64,000 bases of DNA, from contig OZ017767.1 of the NCBI GenBank assembly GCA_963969345.1, forward strand, positions 8,672,355 to 8,736,354, written 5' to 3'. Below are positions 1 through 10,945 of this stretch, in pieces. A model generated the notes under the pieces. That model was not told the origin of the DNA and searched no databases. It saw only the letters and a list, made by a program, of their open reading frames with translations. Origin of the DNA: Turbatrix aceti (lineage: Eukaryota > Nematoda > Chromadorea > Rhabditida > Panagrolaimidae). Within the stretch, counting starts at the first letter, position 1. The number at the start of each line of letters is the position of its first letter. The position numbers and the translations under genes are program-made.

Positions 1-401
1 CAATTTTTTTTAAATTGTTTCAGCGATTGATCGATTGGACTTCGATGCTCACTCACAGTTGAAATCATGCATGTAACGTATGTATCTTCTGTTAACTTCT
101 TATTTAATGTTTTAATCTTAAAAAAAAAATTTGAAAGATTAATGTACATAATATAAATTCCATTTTGTTCATTTGGTAATCAGATCATCGAGTCAGTAAA
201 ATATTGCAGTCAAAAATATCGATATCATTCTATTTATGCAAATATATCAGTAAAAAATCCATATTATGTATGTATTTCTGTTTATGCAAAATTTTTCCAG
301 AATAAAAACTTTTCAGTTTGCATTGAACATTGCAGTTTTTTGTCCACGTTGAATCCCGTGATTTTGTATTTCTTGTTAGGATTTTTATTCTAGTTTGTGT
401 C

Positions 402-2583
402 ATGAAAAGCTCTGTTGCGTATACCTTACTTCGATCTCCTAATCAAAAGCATGCCGAGTCCCAGCCAAGTTTGTGCTTCAAGAGTTACATCGTGGCGTCC
501 ATGATTTTTCTCTGGACGGGTTACACGCTTTCTGTTCGCTATACCCGATCTACGACTCCTCCAGATCAGGTAAATATTTATTTTTCATAAATACATTTCT
601 TTACAAACATGATAAATATTTATTTATTTTTATTATAGCTCTATTCTTCACCAGCTGTCGTTCTTCTGGCCGAAATCCTAAAATGTTGTGTCACACTTTT
701 TATGATTGGATACGAAAATGGGTTTTCACCATCAAAGTTTTGGCAGGTATTCATCTCAATACGTTTGCCGTTTTTAAAAAAAACACAAATTTTTACAGAC
801 GATTCATGATGATTACATTCACAAGCCCATCGAACTCATCAAAATGAGCGTGCCTTCTTTTGTCTACGCTGTTCAAAACAACCTTGATTTCATCGCTCTT
901 TCCAACCTCGATGCCGGTGTCTATCAGGTCACAATCCAGCTCAAAGTCGTCACTACTGCCATTTTTATGATGTTTTTTCTCCGCCGTACCTTTTCTCTTC
1001 GACGATGGGTGGCCATAGTTATGCTCTTTGTCGGTGTTGCTGCCGTGCAGGTATGTATCTTTTTTTTTGATATTTATTTCCTCATAAAACGGCACAGGTT
1101 ATGATCTGATATAACTGTGGCACGTGGACATCATTTGTGCCTCCTAACATCTGGTCTAATGATAACTAACCACTGAGTAATGGTGAAATAAATAAATAAA
1201 TAAATAACTGTGGCAACAGTTTTAATTTACTATAAAAAGCTTATATTGGAAAATTCAGTTGCACGGCTCATGATCTGACAGAGTTACGGTAATCGGAAAA
1301 CGGAAATCGCGTTTTTGCTATTTTTGACAATTTTTGGCACGTTTTAACTAACGAACTACGGCATTTTCAGAATCAGGGTGTATATCAATCGACGGAGGTA
1401 TTTACCGAGTATCAGTTAAAAATATAAAACTTTAGGTTTGCCATCTTAAAAAAATGTCGAAATTTGCATTTGAAAGAGGTCACAATGGCGACATTGGTTT
1501 CGGCATTTTTCAAGGTAACAACCTTACATTTTTATATTTTTATCGGATTCTTCATCAAAAATTACGTCCATTGATTTCCCCTTTGCTTTCTGAAATGATG
1601 TAGTTCGTTAGCTAGAAGGTGCCAAAAACAGTCAATTCCGACTACCGTAACTCTGTCAAATCATGAGCGGTGCAACTGAATTTTTTAGTATAAACTTTTC
1701 ATAGTAAAATCAAATTTTTGGCAAAAGTTTTGTGATGAAATTCCAAAATGCACTTGGATACTTTCCGTTGAGCAGCAGCAGTTTAGTAAGCATGGAACAA
1801 GCATACCTGATTCAGTTTTTAAAATAGCGAAAAAATGTAATTCGGTCAAAATAAATTTTTAAATCCATAAATTTAATTTTTTTTAATTTAATTAAAAAAA
1901 AATTATTTTGATTAAAATTTAAAATTAAAATTATTGCGTTTTGGGTTCTCATAAATGAAACTCATAAATAATTTTAATTTTAATCAGTTTAAAAAAATTA
2001 TTTAATTTTTCTAGCTTAACAACATGGACGAACGACAGCCCAAAAATGCCCATGAAAACGTAGCAATTGGACTCATTGCCGTCCTGACAACGTGCATGAC
2101 GGCAGGCTTTGCCGGTGTCTATTTCGAAAAAATGCTCAAAGACGGATCAACAACTTCGTCTTTTTGGATTCGCAATCTGCAGATGTACTCTTCCGGCATC
2201 GTATTTGCCTTTCTCGGTTGCTTCACCAGCGATGACAATTTTTCTTTCCAAACACTTTTTCATGGATTCACGCCTTTGGTTTATGTCATTACCGGTAAGA
2301 TCATTGATCTTGTCGGTAAGATCATTGATTACGTCACCACTCAGTTATGGTAAATGTATGTTTTGATTTTTTAGGATTTCTCAGCTTCGGCGGCCTGTAC
2401 ATCTCCATGGTGATGAAGTACCTCGACAATCTTTACAAGAGTTTTGCTTCTGCCGTGTCAATTATCTTCATCGTCATAGCTTCGTTTTTCTTGTTCCCTG
2501 ATGTTTTTGTCGGAATCTATTTTTACTTTGGATCCTGTACGGTTTGCATTGCCATTCTGCTGTATAACTCGGTAAACGAATGA
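402..2583 (+). CDS. SLC35A-type nucleotide-sugar transporter, 5 coding exons
   Basis: Exons 402-569, 639-746, 799-1050, 2015-2294 and 2375-2583 join in frame to about 338 residues, the usual SLC35A length. All junctions are GT/AG. Family-like stretches are the SSPAVVLLAEILK segment after helix 1, SVPSFVYAVQNNLDF near residue 105, LNNMDERQPKN in the middle loop, GVYFEKMLK, and SFWIRNLQMY before the C-terminal helices. Known family members are Golgi multi-spanning antiporters exchanging cytosolic nucleotide sugars for the nucleoside monophosphate; the sugar (UDP-Gal, UDP-GlcNAc or CMP-Sia) cannot be assigned. I chose the Met at 402. An in-frame Met at 330 lies upstream, but two possible acceptors (TTAG, TTCTAG) fall between, so the region before 402 may be intronic or UTR. 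Intron 3 is long (964 bp) and hosts a LINE tail. Exon 4 ends at a duplicated donor (see findings). An AATAAA follows the stop near 2612. Confidence 0.88.
1111..1215 (+). mobile_element. 5'-truncated LINE 3' tail with 12 bp target-site duplication
   Basis: An 81 bp body (1123-1203) ends in AAATAAATAAATAAA-type repeats and is flanked by the perfect direct repeat ATAACTGTGGCA (1111-1122 and 1204-1215). The body matches 14913-14994 almost base for base, including the stretch CTAATGATAACTAACCACTG. It lies in intron 3 of the SLC35A gene, in the same orientation. Tail microsatellite plus flanking duplication is the signature of target-primed reverse transcription. Confidence 0.85.
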
Positions 2584-3684
2584 AATTCAAAAAAAATTAA
2601 GTTTTTTAAGCGAATAAACTCGAATACAGTTTTAAATAGAAATATCAAAAGTTATCAAACTCGTAAGAATGAATGGCAGTTTTCGTCTTCAAACCGTTTT
2701 TCGGTCCAGTTTTTAGAGTCTTTGCTAATCTAAGGATATTAGAAATTTCGTTCCTTAATTATGAGCCAGTTTTTTATCGTCAGAAATGGACAGTTTTTTT
2801 TTACAAATTTTGTTTTTAAATTAAATTTTTTTTTTAATTTTTAAGTTAAAAAAAAATTAAAAAAAACTTCGCTCAGCTAATAATTTTTCCAAATTCGACG
2901 TAAAACTTAGAGGTTCTTTTTGTGTCTGATCTATTCACATATGAAATTTTTTTATTTATGAATATTATAATAACTACGCCATTAAAATGATTTTCCGAAA
3001 TTGTGCTCATGACGATTGTGTGTTGGCCTAATGAAACAAAACAGTTTCAAAGTTGTTCTTTAAATTTATTGCAAATGAATTTATTTAAAAAAATTTTGTG
3101 ATTATGGTTGAAATTTTACAAAACTTTTCGAAAAATCAGTAAAACAGAAAACGTAAGTTTTTTAAATTGCATAAATTGGATTGTTCCACAGTTTAATATT
3201 TATTTATTAACAAGAAACTTACGATTCGAAAGTTTTGTACAAGATTTTTGATTTTTCAGTTTTTTTATTCTCCTGTGTATCATCAGCAGTTATCGTTGAA
3301 TCTAATATTGTTTTTGATCTACAACTGGGGACGGGTATTTGGACCCTGATTTTTTAGCTAAAATCAACTGTAATGAATTTGCCAGGAGCTAAATTTTTTT
3401 AAATTTTCGTTGTTCAAGTTTTACCTACTCGTTATCCAGTTTGATTATTATTCATCCAAAATCTTGCAACTAACAACAATATATTAGAAATTATAGCACG
3501 ATTTGCAGTCCAACAAGGAATAAAAAGTTCAAATTTGTGATAAAAACTACGGTAAACAGTTGGCCTCTGTTTTCCGGTAACAAAAAAATAAACATAAAGT
3601 TCAAAGAAAGGAAGCAGAATAGAAAACTCGTGTGAGAAACCGGACGAACAAGATCCCTGAAAAAAGACCTGTAGCCGGATGAGA
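2584..3684. other. Intergenic, AT-rich; no gene seen
   Basis: This convergent space lies between the SLC35A gene and the cystine-knot gene. It holds the SLC35A polyadenylation signal region, runs of A/T, and repeated CAGTTTT-like motifs. The minus-strand open frames over 3432-3863 are out of frame with the cystine-knot exon and read into A/T-rich DNA, so I do not call them. Confidence 0.6.
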
Positions 3685-5191
3685 TCAGATAAAAGTATTG
3701 TTTGAAGGTTGTTTTTGGTGCTGCCTTCTTGCCTGGAGACCGGAAAGTACCGGATCTCTCCTGAATGCGCACTCTTTGATTCGAGTAACGTGTTTTGTGA
3801 CGCTTCGCGTCCCTCCGTCGCACGTGAGCACGACGTTGATACGCTGAAAGTCAGAAGGCGCACAGAGCTCTGTCGGCTGGGTTGAGGGAAATTTGAGCTT
3901 CTTCGACCGGGAGTTGTTGCCTTCGGAAGGCTGCGGTGAGCCGTGGCAGTACCGGTTGATGATGTGCTTCGTTTGACAGCCGCGAGACTTGACCGCCTGG
4001 TTGTAGATCGAAGCGAAGCACTGGGGCCCGCTTGATCCGGCTCCGACTCCGGCTCCGGTTGATAACGATGTGGAGTTGAATCGTGACCGGAAACCTGAAG
4101 CCGATTAGGGATGGATTAGGCATAGATTAACGGCTTTTTAGGGTAAGAAATTCCGGTAAACATGTTCTGGGAATTTTTTTGTTTTTGCAACTTTTCATAG
4201 CAAAAAAATAATTGAACAGTTTCTTTTTTTACATTGTTTGATCAAACCGCGAACACAGTTATCAGAAAATTATGAAAAAAAAAGGAATCATGTTTGAACA
4301 AAAAATCCAATAACAAACGCACTAAAATTTGGTTTTTGAACACAAATAAATTTTGAATTCTGACAAAAAAATGAATGTTTCCGCCACACAGTTTTTTAAT
4401 TTAATATTTAAAAATTTTAAGAAAAGTTCTGGAGTTCGCTCGCCAATTATATTTTTTGCCTCCCCTCAATTTTTGCCTGTCTACGCAACACCACCTGTCC
4501 ATCTTCCATCTTTGACAGAATGAAAAAAAGTTTCGACCGACGATGATGGTGGTTGATTAGCAAAGGCGCCACACAAGATTAGACAGGGTGGTGGTGGCGG
4601 TGGTGGTGTTGTTGTGCCCTGACACGCCATAGCAAAAAGCGACCATACATACTTACCTGAGCCGGTGTGATAGCGGTAGGGTTGTTGACTGTGGTGGTTG
4701 TGGTTGTGGTTGTGGTGGCTGTTTTCTTCTGCGTAGTGAGGTAGCTTCTTGGTCTTATCGTGATTGAGGGAGATAGGACTCTTCGGACCGAAAATCTCCA
4801 TCCCGACTTTGTGGACCAGTGCTTGATTTTCGGCGTCTGCGATCGTCGATGATCTTCCTCCTTCTCGGACGGTTGAAAAAAAAGTCTTGGCGACGGAATC
4901 TTGAATGCCAATCGGTGATAAGGGGAAAGGCAACTTTTGATCCGTCGAAGAAAAATAAGAAGTAGAAGCACGAGCAGTGAAAAAAGACTCTGGACTCTGT
5001 TTTTTATCGTTATTTCTGCTTGAAAAAGCAATATTTAACTCCTTCTCGGCTTTCAAAGACGCGTCGTATGAAATTACGTTGGTAATATGTGATAGAGAAT
5101 TTTTTGTAGAAGTATGTGAAGGTCGGCCAACTACGATTCCGGCAACAATGACGGCAATCAATAGGATGCGAGGTAGCTTTGCTCTGCGCAT
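3685..5191 (-). CDS. Secreted cystine-knot protein, DAN/gremlin-like, 2 exons
   Basis: Exon 1 is 5191-4657 and exon 2 is 4094-3685 (GT/AG, phase 1), giving about 314 residues. Residues 1-22 are a signal peptide or anchor (LLIAVIVAGIVVG). A long low-complexity region with a His/Asn stretch (HHNHNHNHH) follows. The C-terminal domain starts near residue 205 and shows the CTCK spacing of DAN, gremlin and cerberus proteins: QC, then SRGCQTKHIINRYCHG, CAPSDF, NVVLTCDGG and VTRIKEC. Known relatives are extracellular antagonists of BMP/TGF-beta ligands; that role is inferred. Compared with gremlin, the Cys of the GQC position reads Ser-Pro and the last Cys of the C-x-C pair reads Phe, so one whole disulfide seems missing. 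The first in-frame Met before the signal peptide is at 5191. The frame is open further upstream to an acceptor near 5212, so a 5' exon could exist. Confidence 0.75.
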
Positions 5192-5330
5192 CGCCAGGTT
5201 AGCGATTTTGCACTAAAAATGTTGAAAAGTTTACAAGTCAATATCACAGTTTAAAAAAAATTTAAAACTCACAAAATTTTAATTAAATAGAAAATCTAAT
5301 ACACAAATGGTAAAAAAAAGAAGGGTAAGC

Positions 5331-5484
5331 TTAATGGATTACAATATCCAGGCGAGAGACGTGACGTGGAGGAATAAAACCAGGCAACGATGATTCTTCG
5401 ATGAATATTACAACTTTGTTACGACGATGAGCAGTGTAGCAGCCGTTGGCCGGCATGAGTAATCCGATGGCTTGCAATTTTGAT
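5331..5484 (-). CDS. Possible coding exon of an unrecognised gene
   Basis: After a TTCTAG acceptor, a higher-GC minus-strand frame of 51 codons runs to TAA. It includes LQAIGLLMPANGCYTAHRR and ESSLPGFIPPRHVSRLDIV. It lies 140 bp upstream of the cystine-knot start codon and could be a terminal exon of another gene or a 5' exon of that gene (a GTAATC donor sits just before the stop). I could not find a convincing partner exon; the frame at 5960-6127 ending at a GTAAAG donor is one candidate. Function unknown. Confidence 0.28.
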
Positions 5485-6644
5485 CTAGAACTTGAATTTC
5501 ACCAAAAGTTTAAATTTAACACAAATCAATAATTACACTTTAGATTACGGTATTTCACACATAAAAAAATATACTGGGGTCCCGAACGTATAAGGCAATA
5601 AAAATGAACTGAATTAATTGTCACCGGTTGATTGGCAAGCTAGAGGTGCGTGTGCGTGCGTACATAGAAAAAGAACGAACGGTATATTTACAACCTTAGG
5701 AAAATAACCTAAGGAAAAAAAATCGACCAAAAAAAAGGAAAAATGCATGTCCTCCTCCGAGTTTGACAGTGTGAACAAAAAAAATAAGTAGGCTGATGTG
5801 GTATTTGGACTGGAATAGATAACACCTGCATACGACATGGCTGGCGCCGAGATAAGAAGACAACTCCGCCACCAGGCGTCGTCGTTGTCGTCGGGTGCTG
5901 CTTGGCGTCGTCAGCAACGAAGACAAAAATACATACTTTACCTGAGAGAAATGTTTGACAGTGTTTTGGATGTTTAAAATGGGTTTGCAGGGTTTGGATA
6001 AAAATGGAAAAAAAAACATTGGAATGGAAGAATCTTTTTTTTTAACCGAATTCGGAAAACCAAATTTTTTATCAAATATTTTGAAAGCTTTTTTTCGAAT
6101 TTCTTTGATATTATAATACAAATTCATGAAAAAGTTATAAAAAATTTAGATTGCAAAAAAATTGTTATTTGTCAGAATCAATTTTTAAAGATGTACTCCA
6201 CTAATTCAGTTTTTGCAAAGCAAGATCAACATCGATATGGGTCACGGGGAGCAAGCAATCAATGACCCTCGCATGCAACAACCTTTCCCTGAAGCTGAGC
6301 CTATCACTCCGCAATGTACGCGAGCATGCACGCCAATCACGATGCCGCCCTCCTATACCTTGTCCCACGAGTTGTCCGGCCCACGTGATCCCTTCCCCTC
6401 CCCCTTGACTGCCAACTATGTATACATGCATATAAATATGTACTAAAATACATATGTTCATGTGGGTGGTGTGGGCAGCAGTATAAGATTGGGTATGTGG
6501 AACCAACGTGCACCCATTCTGATGTAGATCAGTTAAAAAGTCTAGGTTACTTTTCTGACACGTGTAAACAAAATCTTCTCCATTTCCAACTTTCAACCGA
6601 AAATATTTATCCAAAGTTCAAGTTTTATTTCGATTTATAACAAT
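5485..6644. other. Intergenic region without a supported gene
   Basis: It contains AT-rich DNA, CGT/GTC-rich stretches near 5870-5920 and a GC-richer patch at 6230-6410. Overlapping frames are open on both strands there with low-complexity products. Nothing family-like was found. Confidence 0.45.
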
Positions 6645-7629
6645 TCATGAGTTTAGAACACAAAACAAGGCAAAAATTATGTTCAGAGGAGACACAAAAG
6701 ATGCAGCGTCATCATAATCGGTGTATTCGGGCTCCATGGTTACTACATCTCTTAAGACACTAAGGTCCTCTTCTTGTGCTACAGTCGGCACTTCTTTAAT
6801 ATCTGTTTTAAGCAGGTATTCACAAACAATTTCACCGCCGTCTATGGGGTCATAGACATTCTCCCGGAAATCAGTGCATTCATTGCCTTTCTCTCTTTTA
6901 GCATCGAAGCTGATTAGGGGCTCTACGGAACGAAGGTTGTCCAGTTCGCAGCTTTTTTGAAATAGGGGATCCAGTGGTATTTTGTCGACGTTTTCAAAGT
7001 TTTCCATTCTGTTGTCAGCTGTAGTGCAATTGATGTAAACACCAACGTAAACTCGACGATATATAAAGCTTTCTGAAATATGTATACATATTTATACATA
7101 TATGTTTTCAAATTTATAGATATATGTATAATATATAAATGCAATATATACATATATGCAATATATTCAAATATATACATTATTGCATATATGTATAATA
7201 TATATCATACATATATAAAGATATACATATATGTATGATATATAAATATATACTTAAATATATGTACATATACTACATATTTAGTATGTATATATTTGAA
7301 AACTTTGTGTTCGAATATTTTATTTGTTAAACAAACTCACTTTCGATAAACTCCTTGTCAGTTTTAAAATTGATTAGTCCGACGGGCATTGCAGTAGGCT
7401 GATCGGGAGCCAAATTCTTGCAGACATTTTCAAAATTGCATCTTGTTATATTGTTTTCCTTGGAGGCACCAAACATCTTTAAGCAACGAATGAAATTCGC
7501 ATTATTCACGGGAGAACGAGATGTAATCGTCAGCCAACCATTTGCGCAATACTCCTCCTCCTGAGCATAAGCGTCGGATCCCCACAACAGAAGGAGTGCG
7601 ACGAGACGGATAATGGATGTCATCCACAA
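6645..7629 (-). CDS. Small secreted C-type-lectin-like protein with hydrophobic tail (copy A)
   Basis: Exons 7629-7341 and 7072-6645 give 238 residues. A signal peptide (residues 1-22, LVALLLLWGSDAYA) is followed by one domain with eight cysteines. Landmarks are C-x3-W (CANGW), an INFKTDKEFIE helix, VYVGVYINC and a final IVCEYL. The pattern follows a C-type lectin fold (GW start, FI helix, V(Y/W)VG strand, paired C-terminal cysteines), although no Ca-binding QPD/EPN motif is visible. After an acidic Glu/Asp/Thr region the protein ends in a short hydrophobic tail (SPLNIIFALFCVLNS), suggesting a GPI signal. It is a tandem neighbour and paralogue of 8299-9349 (same intron position and phase, same eight cysteines). 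Its intron is a TA-rich microsatellite. A TATAAAAA box lies about 90 bp upstream of the ATG. The lectin assignment is inference. Confidence 0.72.
7081..7300. repeat. TA/ATAC-rich microsatellite in the lectin copy A intron
   Basis: Imperfect TATACATATATG-type repeats fill the intron between the two coding exons. The tract is retained with minor differences in the duplicate gene at about 17812-18030. Confidence 0.85.
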
Positions 7630-7715
7630 ACACAGCGAGAATCAACAGACGAATACTCAACAGGAACGAAAAAAAGAAACTCCGAATGAATGAACGAGAT
7701 CAACGGTAAAAACAG

Positions 7716-7723
7716 TTTTTATA
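7716..7723 (-). promoter_or_regulatory. TATA box of lectin copy A
   Basis: On the minus strand the sequence reads TATAAAAA, about 90 bp upstream of the start codon at 7629. The same box is present in the duplicate (18447-18454). A weaker ATAAATAC sits at the equivalent distance before the paralogue (9437-9444). Confidence 0.6.
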
Positions 7724-8298
7724 GCTGCTTCATTGAGAAACATGCAAATTATTGCGGATATCAAACGAATTGACAGTTTTTGGCATGTAAATTTTTAAAA
7801 AGAACGTAGTTTTCTAATTGTTTTGTAAGGATGCAAAATTTCCGAAAGTATGAAAAAAATGGAAAATACTAGAAAATTTAAAAAATTCCAATAATAAAAA
7901 TCAAATTTGGATTCAGTGAAATCTCCTGGATAATAAGTTTTCCTAAAAGAGATTGCAGGTAAAAAAATTGGGTACAAAAGCAGACATGAATCAAACGATA
8001 TTACATACGCATATTTGAATCAAATATTTATCCGGAAATATGCTGATATGCACTTTCTAAATAATTTATAAACCTTTTCACAACTTATACCATGTGGATC
8101 CCGCATAATCAATGTGTGTCATCAGTTTTTCAAAAATTAATACGAAAATCGTGCGTGTTTCGGTAGAAAAATTTTATATATGCCGTTTTTTTAAAGATTT
8201 TTTTTTTACAATAAAAACGCTCATTGCTGGCAGTTTCAATCAAAGTTCCCCATCAAAGAAAATACCAAAAATTTAAATTTATACCACAAATTAGCAGC

Positions 8299-9349
8299 TC
8301 AGAAAAAAAGTACACAGAAAGCGGCCAGAATGACAAGACATCCACGATTGAAAGCAGAAAAAGTCGATACCGCGGCATTAATAGGCTTAGCAGCATCACG
8401 ATGAGAACCCGCAGTAGCAAGGTCATCGCCTGGGGGAACAGTAGGAGGATCCTCCCCTGTATCGACAAGCATGAGGTAAGCGCAGATGATATCAATGCTT
8501 TGGTCTTGCTCCTTGTGATCGTCGCACTTGTCCTTGTCGCGGATAACAACCAATTTTTCTTCTCCAGAAGCGTTGTCCAATGTGCAATTAGTCATGAATT
8601 CAGGATCCAGCTTGTGTGCGTCAGCGTTTACGAATTGTTCTGCCTTGTGATCCGGAAAACCGCACTTGAGGTGAGCGCCAACGTAGACCGGGTTTTTATC
8701 CGTTTCAAAATTTTCTAAAAAAAATTTTAAATTTAAAAAAATTAAAAAAAAATTAAAAAAATTAAAAAAATTAAAAAATTAAATTAAAAAAATTAAAAAA
8801 TAAAATAAAAAAAATAAAATAAATTTTTTTTTTAAATTTAAAATAAATAAAAAAATTAATATAAAAAAAATAAAACAAAAAAAATTTTAACAACTATAAA
8901 AAATTTTTTTTTTTATTTAAAAAAAATAAAAAAAATTAGAAAAAATTTATAAAACTTAAAAAAAAATAAAAAAAATTAGAAAAAATTTAAAAAACTTAAA
9001 AAAAAATTAAAATTAAAAAAAATTAAAAAAGGCAAAACTCACTGGCAATAAATTCAACGTCTTCCTTAAAATTGATGATTCCGGCTGCATACGAATCTTC
9101 ATGGTTGTCAATAGCCTTGCAGATTTTGTCGATTTCGCAGGATGTCAGCATGGAGCTCTTATTGCCGGTAGGAATTTTTTTGAAGCAACGGGCGACAGTC
9201 GCACCGCTGCCGTCGACGTAGTTTGACTCATGCACAAACCAACCATCTCTGCATGTGGCTCCCTCGTCGTCGTCGGAATCGGCGACTCGTTTCACAGCAA
9301 AGCACAAAGAACATAAAAGGAGAAACACGCCGAAACGGAAGCACGTCAT
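8299..9349 (-). CDS. Small secreted C-type-lectin-like protein with hydrophobic tail (copy B)
   Basis: Exons 9349-9043 and 8714-8299 give 240 residues. Residues 1-18 are a signal peptide (FGVFLLLCSLCFA). The eight-cysteine domain has CRDGWF, ARCFKKI, LTSCEIDKICKAI, INFKEDVEFIA, VYVGAHLKC, MTNC and IICAYL. The closing acidic DDHKEQDQ before the last cysteine is typical of lectin-like domains. A hydrophobic C-terminus (CLVILAAFCVLFF) suggests a GPI or membrane anchor. Exon structure and intron phase equal those of copy A, so the pair arose by tandem duplication and has diverged widely. The intron (8715-9042) is almost pure A/T. Ligand and role are unknown; such proteins are often expanded families in nematodes. 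Confidence 0.72.
8715..9042. repeat. A/T simple-sequence intron
   Basis: Nearly every base is A or T, arranged as AAAAATTAAAAAA-like units. It separates the two exons of lectin copy B. Confidence 0.85.
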
Positions 9350-10945
9350 CTTCGTTCTGCTGCGAGAATCAAGAAATTTGAAAGCTCTGAATGCCAGAAA
9401 ATCGAAGAAGTGAACGACGGAGGGACGAAATCAAGGGTATTTATGGATTTGCGGGTGCATGCAAATCTTGCAGGCAAACTTGTTGTCCGGAACGGTAAAA
9501 TTAATCAAAAATAGTACATAGCTACCGTAACCAAAAATAATCGCCGCGATTATTTTTGATTACGTGGTGCCACTATGGATAAATTTGCTAAATATTATTC
9601 ACGAAACTTCAATAATTCTAAATTTATCGTCAGTTTTTCCAATTTCCAATCACAAACGACAGGAAAGTTAAAAATACGTGCATCAGTTTTCTTACCCTAA
9701 AACATGTGACCTAATCAATGTATCTAGTATACATAAGTATGTATTTATTCTTTCAAAAAATAATTATGGTGCTGAAAAAAATCCAACAAATTTTCCTAAT
9801 GTTTTTAGTTAGTGTACAAAACAAAAATCGTGTTGAAACCATAACTTTCGCACCAGTCGATTGAGTTTTCACTGTTGCGCATGGGCTTGGTTAGGCTGAG
9901 AAAAATCCTAAAATTTTGCCGAATGCTGATTACTGCTATTCGTTACCTGGTTGCTACGAAAAATGTCTTTCTGCAGTTAATATTTTTTTTCCAGAAATAC
10001 AATTTTTGAACAATGTCTCTTTAAAACCTAACTTTGAAAAATAAAATCTGTCTGTAACATAAAAAAACAATCATCATTGCAAAAAAATCAAAAATGTCCG
10101 AATTGCGGATGAAAAAACGTGTAAACCTCCTATGTTTTCCAATATATTTCGTTTCGTTGATAAAATTTTTTTTAAATTGAATATTCATGTTTATTCGAAT
10201 GCAAAACCTTTATCAGATGTGCGTTTTCGTTTGCAAATAAATTTTTAAATAAAACACAAAAGGAACTTTTTTTTAATAATTATTTCTCAGAATTAGATTC
10301 AAAAATATTTTGGATGCAGAAAAAAGACATATCAGCTTAGAAATATTTTGTATATTTATCTGATACATACCAATGTCCCCTCCCCTTCCCTGAACCCAAA
10401 TGTACCAGTATACGTTTTTTTTCTTTTGGATGGATAATTTGTTCAGAACTTTTGAACGATGTTCGTTGTCAAAAGAACGCAATTCAGTGTTTTTGAATAA
10501 AATGAACACCTTTTTAAAACAAAAAAAAAGTGTTAAAATGTATATACATATCTGACTCATTGTCACAAAATTTTTTCGCCGTAATTGCGATCAGTTTTAT
10601 GATAAATATTCATTTTACGGATAAATATCCGTAAAACGATCACATTCGATCATTACCAGTTTATGTTTTTTTTCTTTTTCTGGATGGATAATTTTTCCAA
10701 ATTTTTGAACGATGTTCGTTTAGGCATGTCAAAAAGCTATTCAGTGTTTTTGAGTAAACCGAATTCATATAAATACAGCCTCAAAATCCTCAAAAAAATT
10801 TATTAGTACCCTCAAAAAAAGCATATTTGCACATCGATAACAGCAACATAGTCACCAACAATTTAAACAAAAACGTGATAAAAAACATGTAAATGGATGG
10901 AATTGTGTCTAAAAAAACCCCCGTGCCCCACACCCCAATCTAGCC
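9350..10945. other. Intergenic, AT-rich, with a local direct repeat
   Basis: It holds the copy B promoter (ATAAATAC near 9440 on the minus strand) and AT-rich DNA. A divergent direct repeat is described separately. The 97-codon minus frame at 10273-10566 is lysine/phenylalanine-rich low-complexity sequence and is not called. Confidence 0.55.
10403..10761. repeat. Diverged direct repeat of about 100 bp
   Basis: Bases 10403-10506 and 10655-10761 share ACCAGT, a T-run, GGATGGATAATTT, TTGAACGATGTTCGTT and ATTCAGTGTTTTTGA in the same order. The intervening 150 bp are unrelated. Origin unknown. Confidence 0.8.

Larger units (their letters stand above)
6701..8083. repeat. Segmental duplication, copy 1 (partner 17433-18804)
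   Basis: About 1.38 kb is nearly identical to 17433-18804 in the same orientation, 10.7 kb apart. It includes almost the whole copy A gene, its intron microsatellite, promoter and about 450 bp upstream. Identity starts abruptly at ATGCAGCGTC (6701 and 17433) and ends near TTCACAA (8083 and 18804). Differences are few: point changes, a one-base change in the TA tract and a short indel near 7918. Confidence 0.93.

Noticed and set aside
3432..3863. Minus-strand 143-codon frame
   Set aside because: Overlaps the cystine-knot exon in a different frame and continues into A/T-rich noncoding DNA.
5614..6127. Overlapping minus-strand frames upstream of the cystine-knot gene
   Set aside because: Phe/Lys-rich low-complexity products, no family resemblance; only the segment ending at 5960 with a donor remains a weak exon candidate.
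6201..6614. Open frames on both strands near the lectin 3' end
   Set aside because: His/Thr/Tyr low-complexity products and no splice or family support; both strands open only because of composition.
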